This document shows, piece after piece, positions 47,318 to 56,737 of a DNA stretch of 64,000 nt. The notes under the pieces were generated by a model, which ran no database searches, had not been told where the DNA came from, and worked only from the letters and a program-made list of their open reading frames with translations. The DNA is taken from the NCBI RefSeq assembly GCF_029626225.1, contig NZ_JARUBP010000001.1:4464001-4528000 (forward strand), written 5' to 3'. The DNA comes from Asanoa sp. WMMD1127. Lineage in GTDB: Bacteria; Actinomycetota; Actinomycetes; Mycobacteriales; Micromonosporaceae. The translations under genes were made by a program, and so were the position numbers. The stretch's first letter is position 1; each line of letters opens with the position of its first letter.

Positions 47318-49999
47318 ATGAAGACGGCGGAGATCAAGCGGCGGTTTCTCGCGCACTTCGAGGCCAACGGCCATGCCGTGGTCCCGAGCGCCCCGCTGCC
47401 CGCCATCGACGACCCGAACCTGCTGTTCATCAACGCCGGCATGGTGCAGTTCGTGCCCTACTTCCTGGGCCAGCGCACCCCGCCGTGGGAGCGGGCGACC
47501 AGCGTGCAGAAGTGCATCCGCACGCCCGACATCGACGAGGTCGGCAAGACCAGCCGGCACGGCACGTTCTTCCAGATGAACGGCAACTTCTCGTTCGGCG
47601 ACTACTTCAAGGCCGGCGCGATCCCGCTGGCCTTCGACCTGGTCACCAAGCCGGTCAACGAGGGTGGGTTCGGGCTCGACCCGGAGCGCATCTGGGCGAC
47701 GGTCTACCTCGACGACGACGAAGCGATCGAGATCTGGAAGCGGACCGGCATCCCGGCCGAGCGCCTGGTTCGCCGGGGCAAGAAGGACAACTACTGGTCG
47801 ATGGGCATTCCGGGCCCGGCCGGCCCGTGCTCGGAGCTCTACTACGACCGCGGCCCGGCGTACGGCCCCGACGGCGGCCCCGAGGTCGACGAGGACCGGT
47901 TCCTGGAGTTCTGGAACCTCGTCTTCATGCAGTACGAGATCACCAACGTGAAGAGCAAAGAGGTCTTCGACACCGTCGGTGAGCTGCCCGCCAAGAACAT
48001 CGACACCGGCATGGGCCTCGAGCGGATGGCCTCGTTGCTGCAGGGCGTCGACAACCTCTACGAGATCGACGAGGTCAAGCCGATCCTCGACCGCGCGGCC
48101 GAGCTGACCGGCAAGCGCTACGGCGCCGGCCACAGCCAGGTCGCCGCCGAGTCGCACCCCGACGACGTGCGCCTGCGGGTCATCGCCGACCACGTGCGCA
48201 CCTCGCTGATGCTCATCGGCGACGGCGTGACCCCCTCCAACGAGGGCCGGGGCTACGTGCTGCGGCGGATCATGCGTCGCGCGATCCGGGCGATGCGGCT
48301 GCTCGGCTGGCAGGAGCGCTCGCTGCCCGAGCTGCTGCCGGTCGCCCGGGACTGCATGGCGCCGTCCTACCCCGAGTTGGCCGACGACTTCGGCCGGATC
48401 GCCGACTACGCGTACGCCGAGGAGGAGGCCTTCCTCTCCACCCTGCGCGCGGGCACGACGATCCTCGACACCGCGGTCACCGAGACCAAGCAGGCGGGCG
48501 GCACGACGCTCTCCGGCGACAAGGCGTTCCAGCTGCACGACACGTACGGCTTCCCGATCGACCTGACCCTGGAGATCGCGGCCGAGCAGGGGCTGCAGGT
48601 CGACGCCGAGGGCTTCCGCCGGCTGATGGCCGAGCAGCGCTCGCGGGCCAAGGCCGACGCCCAGGCCCGCAAGACCGGCCACGTCGACCTGTCGGCCTAC
48701 CGGGCGGTGCTCGACGCGGGCGGGCCGGTCGAGTTCACCGGCTACGCCGAGGTGAGCCGCGAGTCGCGGGTCCGCGCGGTGCTCGACGGCGGCGGCACGG
48801 CGCTCGAGGTGGCCGGCGAGGGCGACACCATCGAGCTGGTCCTCGACGCGACGCCGTTCTACGCCGAGGGCGGTGGCCAGCAGCCCGACATGGGCCTGAT
48901 CACCGTGGGCAGCGGGCAGGTCGAGGTCTTCGACGTGCAGTCGCCCGTGCCCGGCCTGGTCATCCACCGCGCCAAGGTCGTCCGCGGCGAGCTGCGGGTC
49001 GGTGAGGCCGGCTTCGCCGAGATCGACATCACGCGGCGCAAGGCGATCTCCCGCTCCCACACCGCGACGCACCTGGTGCACCAGACGATGCGCAACTTCC
49101 TCGGCGAGTCGGCGACCCAGGCGGGTTCGCTCAACGCGCCGGGCCGGCTGCGGTTCGACTTCAACACCCCGGCGGCCGTTCCGCCGAGCGTGCTCAACGA
49201 CGTCGAGCAGCAGATCAACGAGGTGCTGCTGGGCGACCTCGAGGTGCACGCGTTCATCACGTCGCAGGCGGAGGCCCGGCGGCTCGGCGCGATGGCGCTG
49301 TTCGGCGAGAAGTACGGCGACGAGGTGCGGGTCGTCGAGGTCGGCGACTACGCCCGCGAGCTGTGCGGTGGCACCCACGTGGCCCGCTCCGGCCAGCTCG
49401 GCCTCGTGAAGATCCTTTCCGAGGCGTCGATCGGTTCCGGTGTACGCCGCGTCGAGGCGCTGGTCGGCATCGACGCGTTCCAGCACCTCGCCCGCGAGCA
49501 CCTGCTCGTGGCCCGGCTCGCCGAGCTCTACCGGGTGCCGGGGGAGCAGGTCGCCGAGCGCGTCGCGCAGACGATCAGCCAGCTCCGCGACGCGGAGAAG
49601 GAGCTCGAGAAGCTCCGCGGCCAGCTGGTCCTGGGCGGGGCCGCGGCGCTGGCGGCCGGCGCCGTCGACATCCGCGGCGTCGCGTTCGTCGGCACCGAGG
49701 CGCCCGAGGGCGCGGCGGGCAACGACGTGCGTACCCTCGCGCAGGAAATCCGCGGCAAGATCGACGCCGCGCGGCCCGCCGTGGTCGCGGTGGCCGGCCG
49801 ATCGGGCGGCAAGGCTTCGCTCGTGGTGGCGACCAACGCGGCCGCCAAGGGACGCGGGCTGTCGGCGGCCGATCTGGTCAAGGGCGCGCTCTCGGGTCGC
49901 GGCGGCGGCAACGCCGACCTCGCCCAGGGTGGCGGCGTACCGGCGGCCGAGGCGGCCAACCTTCTGGCCGCTGTGGAAAAGGCTATTGACGGAGCGTGA
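47318..49999 (+). CDS. alaS: Alanyl-tRNA synthetase
   Basis: This 893-residue enzyme has a class II catalytic core ([35 protein letters not shown]), a tRNA-recognition domain, and an editing domain with zinc motifs [13 protein letters not shown] and [13 protein letters not shown], then a DHHA1-like C-terminal domain ([13 protein letters not shown]). ATG at 47318 follows GAGGAAGG. Its 3' end overlaps the start chosen for ruvX by 14 bp. Length and motifs are normal. Confidence 0.97.
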   Translation: MKTAEIKRRFLAHFEANGHAVVPSAPLPAIDDPNLLFINAGMVQFVPYFLGQRTPPWERATSVQKCIRTPDIDEVGKTSRHGTFFQMNGNFSFGDYFKAGAIPLAFDLVTKPVNEGGFGLDPERIWATVYLDDDEAIEIWKRTGIPAERLVRRGKKDNYWSMGIPGPAGPCSELYYDRGPAYGPDGGPEVDEDRFLEFWNLVFMQYEITNVKSKEVFDTVGELPAKNIDTGMGLERMASLLQGVDNLYEIDEVKPILDRAAELTGKRYGAGHSQVAAESHPDDVRLRVIADHVRTSLMLIGDGVTPSNEGRGYVLRRIMRRAIRAMRLLGWQERSLPELLPVARDCMAPSYPELADDFGRIADYAYAEEEAFLSTLRAGTTILDTAVTETKQAGGTTLSGDKAFQLHDTYGFPIDLTLEIAAEQGLQVDAEGFRRLMAEQRSRAKADAQARKTGHVDLSAYRAVLDAGGPVEFTGYAEVSRESRVRAVLDGGGTALEVAGEGDTIELVLDATPFYAEGGGQQPDMGLITVGSGQVEVFDVQSPVPGLVIHRAKVVRGELRVGEAGFAEIDITRRKAISRSHTATHLVHQTMRNFLGESATQAGSLNAPGRLRFDFNTPAAVPPSVLNDVEQQINEVLLGDLEVHAFITSQAEARRLGAMALFGEKYGDEVRVVEVGDYARELCGGTHVARSGQLGLVKILSEASIGSGVRRVEALVGIDAFQHLAREHLLVARLAELYRVPGEQVAERVAQTISQLRDAEKELEKLRGQLVLGGAAALAAGAVDIRGVAFVGTEAPEGAAGNDVRTLAQEIRGKIDAARPAVVAVAGRSGGKASLVVATNAAAKGRGLSAADLVKGALSGRGGGNADLAQGGGVPAAEAANLLAAVEKAIDGA

Positions 50000-50462
50000 C
50001 GGTCTGAGCGCTTTTCACCGGGGTGTACGTCTCGGTGTGGATGTAGGTAACGTGCGTGTCGGGGTCGCGATGTGCGACCCCGACGGCATTCTCGCCACGC
50101 CGTTGGTCACTTTGCGTCGTGACACGGATGCCGGGGAAGACGCTATACCTGCAGATATCGCCGAACTTGCGCGACTTGTCGAGGAGCACGCGATCATCGA
50201 AGTGGTGGTCGGTCTGCCAGTGACGCTGGGTGGCAAGGACGGACCTGCGGCGACCGGAGCGAGGGCCTATGCTCACCGGTTGGCGACGGTCATCGATCCG
50301 GTGCCCGTGCGGCTGGCAGACGAGCGGCTATCGACGGTCGTCGCAACCCGTAGGCTGGCCGAGCGCGGCGTCCGGGGACGGCGCCAACGCGCGGTGGTCG
50401 ACCAGGCGGCCGCGGTGGAGATACTGCAGGGCTGGCTGGACGCGCAGCGGAGGCGAACGTGA
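49986..50462 (+). CDS. ruvX: RuvX/YqgF, RNase H-fold nuclease (pre-16S rRNA processing)
   Basis: This protein of about 158 residues has the YqgF core: [20 protein letters not shown] (first catalytic Asp), [34 protein letters not shown] and [16 protein letters not shown]. YqgF is implicated in 5' end maturation of 16S rRNA. TTG at 49986 is chosen as the only start leaving residues before the first beta strand; it lies inside the alaS end with GGAAAAGG upstream. The stop overlaps the mltG GTG (GTGA). Confidence 0.93.
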   Translation: MTERDGLSAFHRGVRLGVDVGNVRVGVAMCDPDGILATPLVTLRRDTDAGEDAIPADIAELARLVEEHAIIEVVVGLPVTLGGKDGPAATGARAYAHRLATVIDPVPVRLADERLSTVVATRRLAERGVRGRRQRAVVDQAAAVEILQGWLDAQRRRT

Positions 50463-51667
50463 CGATCGACGACCTTGACCTCGCGTTCGAGGACCGGGCC
50501 GACAAGGGCCGACATCGACGCGGGTACCGCAAGGCGGCGGCGACCGGCAAGAAGAAGCGCAAAGGCGGCGGCGGGAAGACCGCCATAGCGTTCTTCATGG
50601 CATTGATCCTGCTGGGCGGCCTCGGCGCCGGCGCCTGGTACGGGTTCGACCGGATCCAGGGTTACTTCACCACCCCCGACTACGACGGCGCCGGCACCGG
50701 CGAAAAGGTCAACGTCGAGGTCAAGCAGCTGGAGACCGCGACCGACATCGCCAACACCCTCTTCCGGGCCGATGTCGTGAAGAGCGCGAAGGCATTCGTC
50801 GACGCCGCCGACGCGGACAGCCGCAGCAAGAACATCCAGCCCGGTGTCTACGGGCTCCAGAAGCAGATGAGTGGCAAGGCCGCGCTGGCCGTCCTGGTCG
50901 ACCCGAAGAACAAGATCGTAAACGGCGTCACCGTGCCCGAGGGCCTGACGATGCTGGGCACGTTCAAGAAGCTCTCGGAACAGACCAAGATCCCGGTCAA
51001 GGACTTCCAGAACGCCGCCAAGAACGTCGACTCGTTCAAGATCCCGGACTACTGGTTCACGCGCAAGGACGGCAAGAAGGTCACCAAGTCACTCGAGGGC
51101 TTCCTCTTCCCGGACACCTACGAGATGCCGCCGAAGCCCAACGCCAAACAGGTCCTCGACATCATGGTCAATCGTTTCCTGACCGTGGTCGGCGAGATGA
51201 AGTTCACCGACAACGTGGAGAAGAACCGCGGCGGGATCGCGCCGTACGAGGCGTTGATCGTGGCGTCGCTGGCCCAGGCGGAGGCCGGCAACAAGGACGA
51301 CCTGGGCAAGATCGCACGGGTCGCGTACAACCGGGTCTATGTCAAGGACATGCTGCTGCAGTTCGACGTGACCCTGAACTACGGGCTCGAGGTCGCCGGC
51401 AAGAAGACCAAGGCGTCCAAGGACATGGACCAGTCGGACTACGCCGACGAGACGAACAAGTACAACACCCACCTCTACAAGGGCCTGACCCCGACGCCGA
51501 TCGACAACCCGGGCAAGCAGGCGCTGGAGGGCGCGATGAACCCGCCGGCCGGCAACTGGCTGTTCTTCGTCGCGATCGACAAGGAGGGCCACTCGGCCTT
51601 CGCGGAGACCGACGCGGAGCACGAGGCCAACAAGGTCAAGGCACGCGAGGCCGGGATCATCAATTGA
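50459..51667 (+). CDS. mltG: MltG, endolytic murein transglycosylase
   Basis: This 402-residue membrane protein cleaves nascent peptidoglycan strands. A basic cytoplasmic N-terminus (KKKRKGGGGK) precedes one transmembrane helix (AIAFFMALILLGGLGAGAWY), a LysM-like region (NVEVKQLETATDIANTLF) and the YceG domain with GFLFPDTYEMPP, IVASLAQAEAG (catalytic Glu region), RVAYNR and NPPAGNWLFFVA. GTG at 50459 overlaps the ruvX stop, and its TGA overlaps the aroE TTG. Order ruvX-mltG-aroE is classic. Confidence 0.95.
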   Translation: MTIDDLDLAFEDRADKGRHRRGYRKAAATGKKKRKGGGGKTAIAFFMALILLGGLGAGAWYGFDRIQGYFTTPDYDGAGTGEKVNVEVKQLETATDIANTLFRADVVKSAKAFVDAADADSRSKNIQPGVYGLQKQMSGKAALAVLVDPKNKIVNGVTVPEGLTMLGTFKKLSEQTKIPVKDFQNAAKNVDSFKIPDYWFTRKDGKKVTKSLEGFLFPDTYEMPPKPNAKQVLDIMVNRFLTVVGEMKFTDNVEKNRGGIAPYEALIVASLAQAEAGNKDDLGKIARVAYNRVYVKDMLLQFDVTLNYGLEVAGKKTKASKDMDQSDYADETNKYNTHLYKGLTPTPIDNPGKQALEGAMNPPAGNWLFFVAIDKEGHSAFAETDAEHEANKVKAREAGIIN

Positions 51668-52473
51668 CCCGTGCGGCCGTCCTGGGCAAGCCGATCGCCC
51701 ACTCGCTCTCCCCGGTGATCCACAACGCCGGCTACGCGGCGCTCGGCCTGACGGACTGGTCCTACACGGCGATCGAATGCGACGAGGCCGGCCTGCCCGG
51801 CTTCGTCGCCGGCCTGGGCCCGGAGTGGGCCGGCCTGTCGCTGACGATGCCGCTGAAGGAAGTCGCGCTGAAGGTCGCGACGGAGGTCGCGCCGCTGGCG
51901 GCCACGGTCGGCGCGGCCAACACCCTGGTCCGCCGTGATGCCGGTTGGTACGCCACCAACACCGACGTCGAAGGCATGGTCACCCTGCTGACCGAGGCGG
52001 GCGTGACGGGCGGCGCCCGCTTCACCGTCCTCGGCGCCGGCGGCACGGCCCGCGCGGCCGTGGCCGCCGCCGCCCACCTGGCCGCCGAGTCGGTCACGGT
52101 GGTCGCCCGCCGCCAGCTGGCGATCGAGGAACTGGCGGCCGCCGCCGCGGACCTCAACGTGCCGCTCCGCCCGGCCCTGTGGCCGGAGGCCCAACCGGCC
52201 CTGGCAGCGGACGTGGTCATCTCCACGGTTCCCAAAGGCGTAGCCGACCCGATCGCCATCAACGCCACCTGGCACCCGTCGACGATCGTCTTCGACGCCA
52301 TCTACGACCCGTGGCCAACCCCCCTGGCCGACTCGGCCGCGAGCGCCGGCTGCCACATCCTCTCGGGCCTGGACCTCCTCCTGGCCCAAGCCCTGGGCCA
52401 GTTCCGCCTCTTCACGGGCGCCGAGCCACCCACCGCCGCGATGCGCGAAGCCTTGTTCCGCGCCCGCTCCTGA
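51664..52473 (+). CDS. aroE: Shikimate dehydrogenase
   Basis: This 269-residue enzyme reduces 3-dehydroshikimate with NADPH. Substrate-site motif GKPIAHSLSPVIHNAGY, SLTMPLKE (catalytic Lys), and ANTLV; the NADP region is FTVLGAGGTARAAVAAA, and the C-terminus has FDAIYDPWPTPL. The TTG start overlaps the mltG stop. A 752-bp gene-poor gap follows before aroC, although both belong to the shikimate pathway. Confidence 0.95.
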   Translation: MTRAAVLGKPIAHSLSPVIHNAGYAALGLTDWSYTAIECDEAGLPGFVAGLGPEWAGLSLTMPLKEVALKVATEVAPLAATVGAANTLVRRDAGWYATNTDVEGMVTLLTEAGVTGGARFTVLGAGGTARAAVAAAAHLAAESVTVVARRQLAIEELAAAAADLNVPLRPALWPEAQPALAADVVISTVPKGVADPIAINATWHPSTIVFDAIYDPWPTPLADSAASAGCHILSGLDLLLAQALGQFRLFTGAEPPTAAMREALFRARS

Positions 52474-53225
52474 ACACCCGACCAGCTCAACGGCGCCGGC
52501 GCAGCCGGCTTCCGTGACCACCGGCGCCACGCCCGAACGCACCTGAGCCCGCCAGAGGTCCATCCCCACCGGTCCCGGCATGCCGCGCCTTGCCGTGTGC
52601 CGCGCCTTGTCGTGCTGCCTCGTGCGGCGCTGCGGTGCGCGTTCGTGGGTCCTGGCCCGCTCGTTCCAGGCGTGTCGCTTGTCGGGCCGGGGTGTCTCCT
52701 GGGGCATACATGCCAAACCATGTGCGCACACGTTTTGGCATGTATGCCCAGGGAGACATGGCCCCCGCCGCCGCGACACGCCGAGGACGCGACGTGGCGA
52801 GAGGCGCGCCGGCGCAGCCTGGCGCAGCAGGCCTCGGCGCCGGTGGCGGCCGACTCGACGGCCATCATGCTGGCCATCGAACGCGTCGGCGGAGCGCACG
52901 GCAGAGGTGGCGGCATTCGTGCGAGCAGCGGTCGGGATGACGACGCGTGGGGTCTGTTCGACTCGATAGCCGTGGGCGCTCGGCTCACGCAAGCGGCGAG
53001 GTAGGGGAACGGGCGGGTCTCCGGCGCCGGCGGAGAAACGGTGTGGCGGGATGAGGCGCGGCAATCATGCGTGGGCCGCATCTGTGGGCGGCTGTGCCGA
53101 CGATGCCTGGGCGTGTTTCGACGCGCTGGGGCCGGTCCGCGGCACCCGGGATTGAAGGTTGTCCGGGGAGTGGGATGGGGTGGCCGGATGGTGGGCGGCG
53201 GGTGGCGTCATGTCAAACTTGGGCC
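52474..53225. other. Gene-poor gap between aroE and aroC
   Basis: No convincing gene is found in this 752-bp gap. It holds a short direct repeat (TGCCGCGCCTTGCCGTG, then TGCCGCGCCTTGTCGTG, about 52579-52612), a 62-bp imperfect palindrome (52695-52756), and a plus-strand frame ending at 53004 whose tail (EARRRSLAQQASAPVAADST) looks weakly protein-like and may be a gene remnant. The aroC promoter should lie near its end, but I see no clear -10. Confidence 0.6.
52695..52756. repeat. 62-bp imperfect palindrome with AT-rich arms
   Basis: The left arm 52695-52724 and right arm 52727-52756 match at 26 of 30 positions around a central CG. A core of 16 bp is perfect (GGGCATACATGCCAAA and its complement). 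The arms are AT-richer than surrounding DNA. As RNA it would form a long near-continuous hairpin; as DNA it could extrude as a cruciform or be a protein site. Confidence 0.9.
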
Positions 53226-54404
53226 GTGTTGCGCTGGTTGACCGCAGGGGAATCGCATGGGCCCGCGTTGGTGGCTGTGCTCGAAGGGGTGCCGGCCGGC
53301 GTCGAGGTGACCAGCGCCGAAATCGGCCGGCAGCTCGCGCGGCGGCGGCTCGGCTACGGGCGGGGCGCTCGGATGTCGTTCGAGCAGGATGTCGTCGAGA
53401 TCCTCGGTGGCGTGCGGCACGGGGTGACGCTCGGCAGCCCCGTCGCGGTGCGGGTGGGCAACTCCGAGTGGCCCAAGTGGGAGACCGTGATGGCGGCCGA
53501 TCCCGTGGATCCCGACGTGCTCGCCAAGCAGGCCCGCAACGCGCCGCTGACCCGGCCGCGGCCGGGGCACGCTGATCTCGCGGGCATGCAGAAGTACGGG
53601 CACACCGACGCCCGGCCGATTCTGGAGCGGGCCAGTGCCCGGGAGACCGCCGCGCGGGTCGCGGTCGGCACCGTGGCGCGGGAGATGGTGCGGCAGGCGC
53701 TCGGGATCGAGATCGTGTCGCACGTCGTCGAGCTCGGGAGCGTCTCCGCCAAGCCCGGGCTGCACCCGCGGCCCGAGGACGCCGAGCGCGTCGACGCCGA
53801 CCCGCTCCGCTGCCTCGACCCGGAGGCCAGCGCGCGGATGGTGGCCGAGGTCGACGCGGCCAAGCGCGACGCCGACACGTTGGGTGGCATCGTCGAGGTC
53901 CTGGCGTACGGCGTGCCGCCCGGCCTGGGCAGCCACGTCCAGTGGGACCGCAAGCTCGACGCACGGCTGGCCACCGCGCTCATGTCGATCCAGGCCATCA
54001 AGGGCGTGGAGATCGGCGACGCCTGGACGCAGGCCCGCTCCCGCGGCTCGCAGGCGCACGACGAGATCATCCCGACGGCCAACGGGGTCAAGCGGGTCAC
54101 CGACCGGGCCGGCGGCCTGGAGGGCGGCATCACCACCGGCGAGCCGTTGCGGGTCAAGGCCGCGATGAAGCCGATCTCCTCCCTCAACCGGGCACTGTCC
54201 ACCGTGGACGTGAGCACCGGCGAGCCGGCCACCGCGATCAACCAGCGGTCCGACGTGGCCGCCGTGCCGGCCGCCGCGATCGTCGCCGAGTCCATGGTGG
54301 CGCTCGTGCTGGCCGAGGCGGCCACGGAGAAGTTCGGTGGCGACTCGGTGGCCGAGATCCGCCGCAACCTGGCCGGCTACCTCGAGAACCTGGTGATCCG
54401 ATGA
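53226..54404 (+). CDS. aroC: Chorismate synthase
   Basis: This 392-residue FMN-dependent enzyme makes chorismate from EPSP. It has [20 protein letters not shown] at the N-terminus, [57 protein letters not shown] and [16 protein letters not shown] at 53226 places the conserved LRWLTAGE at the start, matching family length; the open frame upstream is not conserved. The stop overlaps the aroK ATG (ATGA). Confidence 0.96.
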   Translation: MLRWLTAGESHGPALVAVLEGVPAGVEVTSAEIGRQLARRRLGYGRGARMSFEQDVVEILGGVRHGVTLGSPVAVRVGNSEWPKWETVMAADPVDPDVLAKQARNAPLTRPRPGHADLAGMQKYGHTDARPILERASARETAARVAVGTVAREMVRQALGIEIVSHVVELGSVSAKPGLHPRPEDAERVDADPLRCLDPEASARMVAEVDAAKRDADTLGGIVEVLAYGVPPGLGSHVQWDRKLDARLATALMSIQAIKGVEIGDAWTQARSRGSQAHDEIIPTANGVKRVTDRAGGLEGGITTGEPLRVKAAMKPISSLNRALSTVDVSTGEPATAINQRSDVAAVPAAAIVAESMVALVLAEAATEKFGGDSVAEIRRNLAGYLENLVIR

Positions 54405-54910
54405 GCCGCCGGCCGCGGGCGATCCTCGTCGGCGCGCCCGGCGCCGGTAAGACCAGCACCGGGCGGGCCCTGGCCAGCCGGCTCGGCGTCGAGTTCCGCG
54501 ACACCGACACCGACATCGAGGCCGCCGCCGGCAAGCCGATCCCCGAGATCTTCCTCGACGACGGCGAGGAGCACTTCCGGGCCCTCGAACGCGCCGCCGT
54601 GGCCGGCGCGGTCAGCGACTTCGACGGTGTGCTCGCCCTCGGCGGCGGCGCCATCCTGGCCGAGGAGACCCGCGCCGCGCTGGCCCACCACCAGGTCGTG
54701 CACCTGGTGGTGAGCCTGGGCGAGGCGGTCAAGCGGGTCGGCCTCAACTCCGGCCGGCCGCTCCTCGAGATCAACCCGCGGGCCACCTTGAAATTCCTGC
54801 TGGACCAGCGCCTCCCGCTCTACGAGTCGGTCGCGACGATCACAGTCGAGACCGACGGGCGTACGCCGGACGAGGTGGCCGAGGAGATCCAGGCGTTGCT
54901 CAAGCCCTGA
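54401..54910 (+). CDS. aroK: Shikimate kinase
   Basis: This 169-residue P-loop kinase phosphorylates shikimate. It has [19 protein letters not shown] (Walker A), [20 protein letters not shown] (substrate Asp), LALGGGAIL and the lid region [23 protein letters not shown] at 54401 overlaps the aroC stop. Its 3' end overlaps a convergent hydrolase gene by 11 bp. aroB normally follows directly, but here lies 3.3 kb downstream. Confidence 0.95.
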   Translation: MSRRPRAILVGAPGAGKTSTGRALASRLGVEFRDTDTDIEAAAGKPIPEIFLDDGEEHFRALERAAVAGAVSDFDGVLALGGGAILAEETRAALAHHQVVHLVVSLGEAVKRVGLNSGRPLLEINPRATLKFLLDQRLPLYESVATITVETDGRTPDEVAEEIQALLKP

Positions 54911-55577
54911 GCAGCGACGCCAGCCGCGACGGCTCCGACAGCATCGGCCAGTGGCCGGTCGGCAGCGCGCGGATCACCACGTCGTCACCCATGGCCGCGA
55001 AGAACGGGTGGCCGGCCGCCCGCATCTGCGCGATCTGCTCCAGGGAGAACGTGCTCGCGATCAGCGAGGCCGGCGGGTTCAATGCGCCCCCGCGGCGCAG
55101 GGGTTGCGCCACCGACGCGTACGGATGCGTGGTGGATCGCTTGCGCAGCAGTGAAAGCGCGTCGTCGTCGAGACCCGCCAGCAGCACCGGGTCGTCGGCC
55201 GGCTCCCACGGCCGCGGCGGCACCGGCCCCGTGGACTCCGGCGGCGGACCCATGTCGAGCTGGCGGGTGCCGTCCGGCAACGGCCCACTGTCCACATAGA
55301 CCACACGCGACACCGGGATCCGCGCCGCCGCGGCCGTCACCGGCAGTCCGCCGTAGCTGTGTCCGACGAGGACCACGTTCGACGAGCCCTCGGCCGCCGC
55401 TACGATGTCCGCGACGTGCTGCTCCAGGTCGGCGTCACCCTCGTCGACCCGCTCGCCGACCCCGGCCAGCGTGACCGGGATCGCCCGGTCACCGGCCGCC
55501 CGCAGCCGCTGCGCCACGGCGTCCCACACCCAACCGCCGAGCCACATGCCCGGCACCAGAACGAACGTCTCAGTCAT
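54900..55577 (-). CDS. Alpha/beta hydrolase
   Basis: This 225-residue protein begins [19 protein letters not shown] (oxyanion-hole region) and has the nucleophile elbow [13 protein letters not shown] and a catalytic His near LPTGHWPML. It resembles small esterase-like proteins annotated simply as alpha/beta hydrolases. ATG at 55577 is the natural start. It is divergent from a WYL-type regulator 56 bp away with an inverted repeat between them, so it is a likely target of that regulator. It is convergent with aroK. Confidence 0.88.
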   Translation of the reverse strand: MTETFVLVPGMWLGGWVWDAVAQRLRAAGDRAIPVTLAGVGERVDEGDADLEQHVADIVAAAEGSSNVVLVGHSYGGLPVTAAAARIPVSRVVYVDSGPLPDGTRQLDMGPPPESTGPVPPRPWEPADDPVLLAGLDDDALSLLRKRSTTHPYASVAQPLRRGGALNPPASLIASTFSLEQIAQMRAAGHPFFAAMGDDVVIRALPTGHWPMLSEPSRLASLLRA

Positions 55578-55596
55578 GCCGTGAGCGTAGGATGGC

Positions 55597-55619
55597 ATCC
55601 GGACAGTTTCGGTCCGGAT
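55597..55619. promoter_or_regulatory. Inverted repeat operator candidate between the hydrolase and WYL genes
   Basis: ATCCGGAC (55597-55604) and GTCCGGAT (55612-55619) are exact reverse complements spaced by 7 bp. The centre-to-centre distance of 15 bp and the position in a 56-bp divergent intergenic region fit an autoregulatory operator for the adjacent WYL regulator. It is 14 bp from the regulator's start codon. Confidence 0.6.
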
Positions 55620-55633
55620 AAGGAGAGTGACGG

Positions 55634-56590
55634 GTGTCACATCCGGCCTCCCGCGTGCTGGGGATGCTCGAACTGCTGCAGTCGCACCACCACCTGACCG
55701 GCGCCGACCTCGGCGCCCGGCTCGGCGTCGACGAACGCACCGTCCGCCGCTACGCCGGCACGCTCGCCGACCTCGGCATCCCGGTCGCCGCCGCCCGCGG
55801 CCGCTACGGCGGCTACCGGCTGAGCCCCGGCTACAAGCTCCCGCCGCTGATGCTCACCGACGACGAGGCGGCCGCCGTCGTGCTCGGGCTGATCGCCGCC
55901 GAGCACCTCGGGCTCACCACCGAGGCGCCGGCGACCGGCCCGGCTCTGGCGAAGATCCGCCGGGTGCTGCCGAAGAACCTGTCCGAGCGGCTCGCGGGCG
56001 TCCAGGAGAGTCTCGGGTTCACCGTCGACCGCAGCGCGCCCGCCGCGCGGCCGGCGACCACGACGTTGCTGGCGCTCGGCGCCGCCGCCCGGGCCACCCG
56101 GCGGGTCAGCATCACCTACCGCTCCTGGAAGGGCGCGGTCACCCTGCGCGAGGTGGACCCCTACGGGCTGGTCTTCCACGCCGGCCGCTGGTACCTCACC
56201 GGCTTCGACCACCGGCGCGGCGAGATCCGCACCTTCCGGCTCGACCGGATCAACGCGGTCGACACCGGCGAAGCCACGTTCACCGTCCCGGACGGCTTCG
56301 ACGCGGTCGCGCACGTCACCCGCTCGCTGGCCGGCGTCCCGTACACCTGGGAGGTGGACGTGCTCTTCGAGGCGGAGCTGGCCCAGGTGCGGCGGCGCGT
56401 GCCGGCCAGTGTCGCGGAGATCACCGAGACCGAGGACGGCGTGCTCATGAAGACCCGGGCCCAGAGCCTGCCCGGAATGGCGCAAATGTTGGCCGGACTG
56501 GGCTGGCCGTTCCGGATCGTGGGTCCGCCGGAGCTGCGCGATGCCGTGCGCGAGCACGCGGAGCGACTGGCCGAGCACGCCGCGCGCTGA
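55634..56590 (+). CDS. YafY-type regulator: HTH plus WYL domain
   Basis: This 318-residue protein has an N-terminal helix-turn-helix (RVLGMLELLQSHHHLTGADL, LGVDERTVRRYAGTLADLGI), a middle region (LMLTDDEAAAVVLGLIAAE) and a C-terminal WYL domain (REVDPYGLVFHAGRWYLTGFD, RTFRLDRINAV). WYL proteins are ligand-sensing transcription factors. GTG at 55634 follows GGAGAG. It is divergent from the hydrolase gene with a shared inverted repeat. Part of the insertion between aroK and aroB. Confidence 0.93.
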   Translation: MSHPASRVLGMLELLQSHHHLTGADLGARLGVDERTVRRYAGTLADLGIPVAAARGRYGGYRLSPGYKLPPLMLTDDEAAAVVLGLIAAEHLGLTTEAPATGPALAKIRRVLPKNLSERLAGVQESLGFTVDRSAPAARPATTTLLALGAAARATRRVSITYRSWKGAVTLREVDPYGLVFHAGRWYLTGFDHRRGEIRTFRLDRINAVDTGEATFTVPDGFDAVAHVTRSLAGVPYTWEVDVLFEAELAQVRRRVPASVAEITETEDGVLMKTRAQSLPGMAQMLAGLGWPFRIVGPPELRDAVREHAERLAEHAAR

Positions 56591-56737
56591 GCCTCCACTG
56601 AGGACACCCTTGAGTGGCTTGGGATAGAGCAAACGGGCGATCGGCGGCGCAGAAAGCTGGTGTTAGGATCGACGAGAGATTGGCGTAAAGCGGGTGGGTC
56701 CGACAAATCGGGCCAGCTACTTCGAGGATCGAGGCGC

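Noticed and set aside
52580-53004. Small genes in the aroE-aroC gap
   Set aside because: Several frames are open on both strands, none has a clear ribosome site or recognisable family; the palindrome runs through them. At best one is a remnant.
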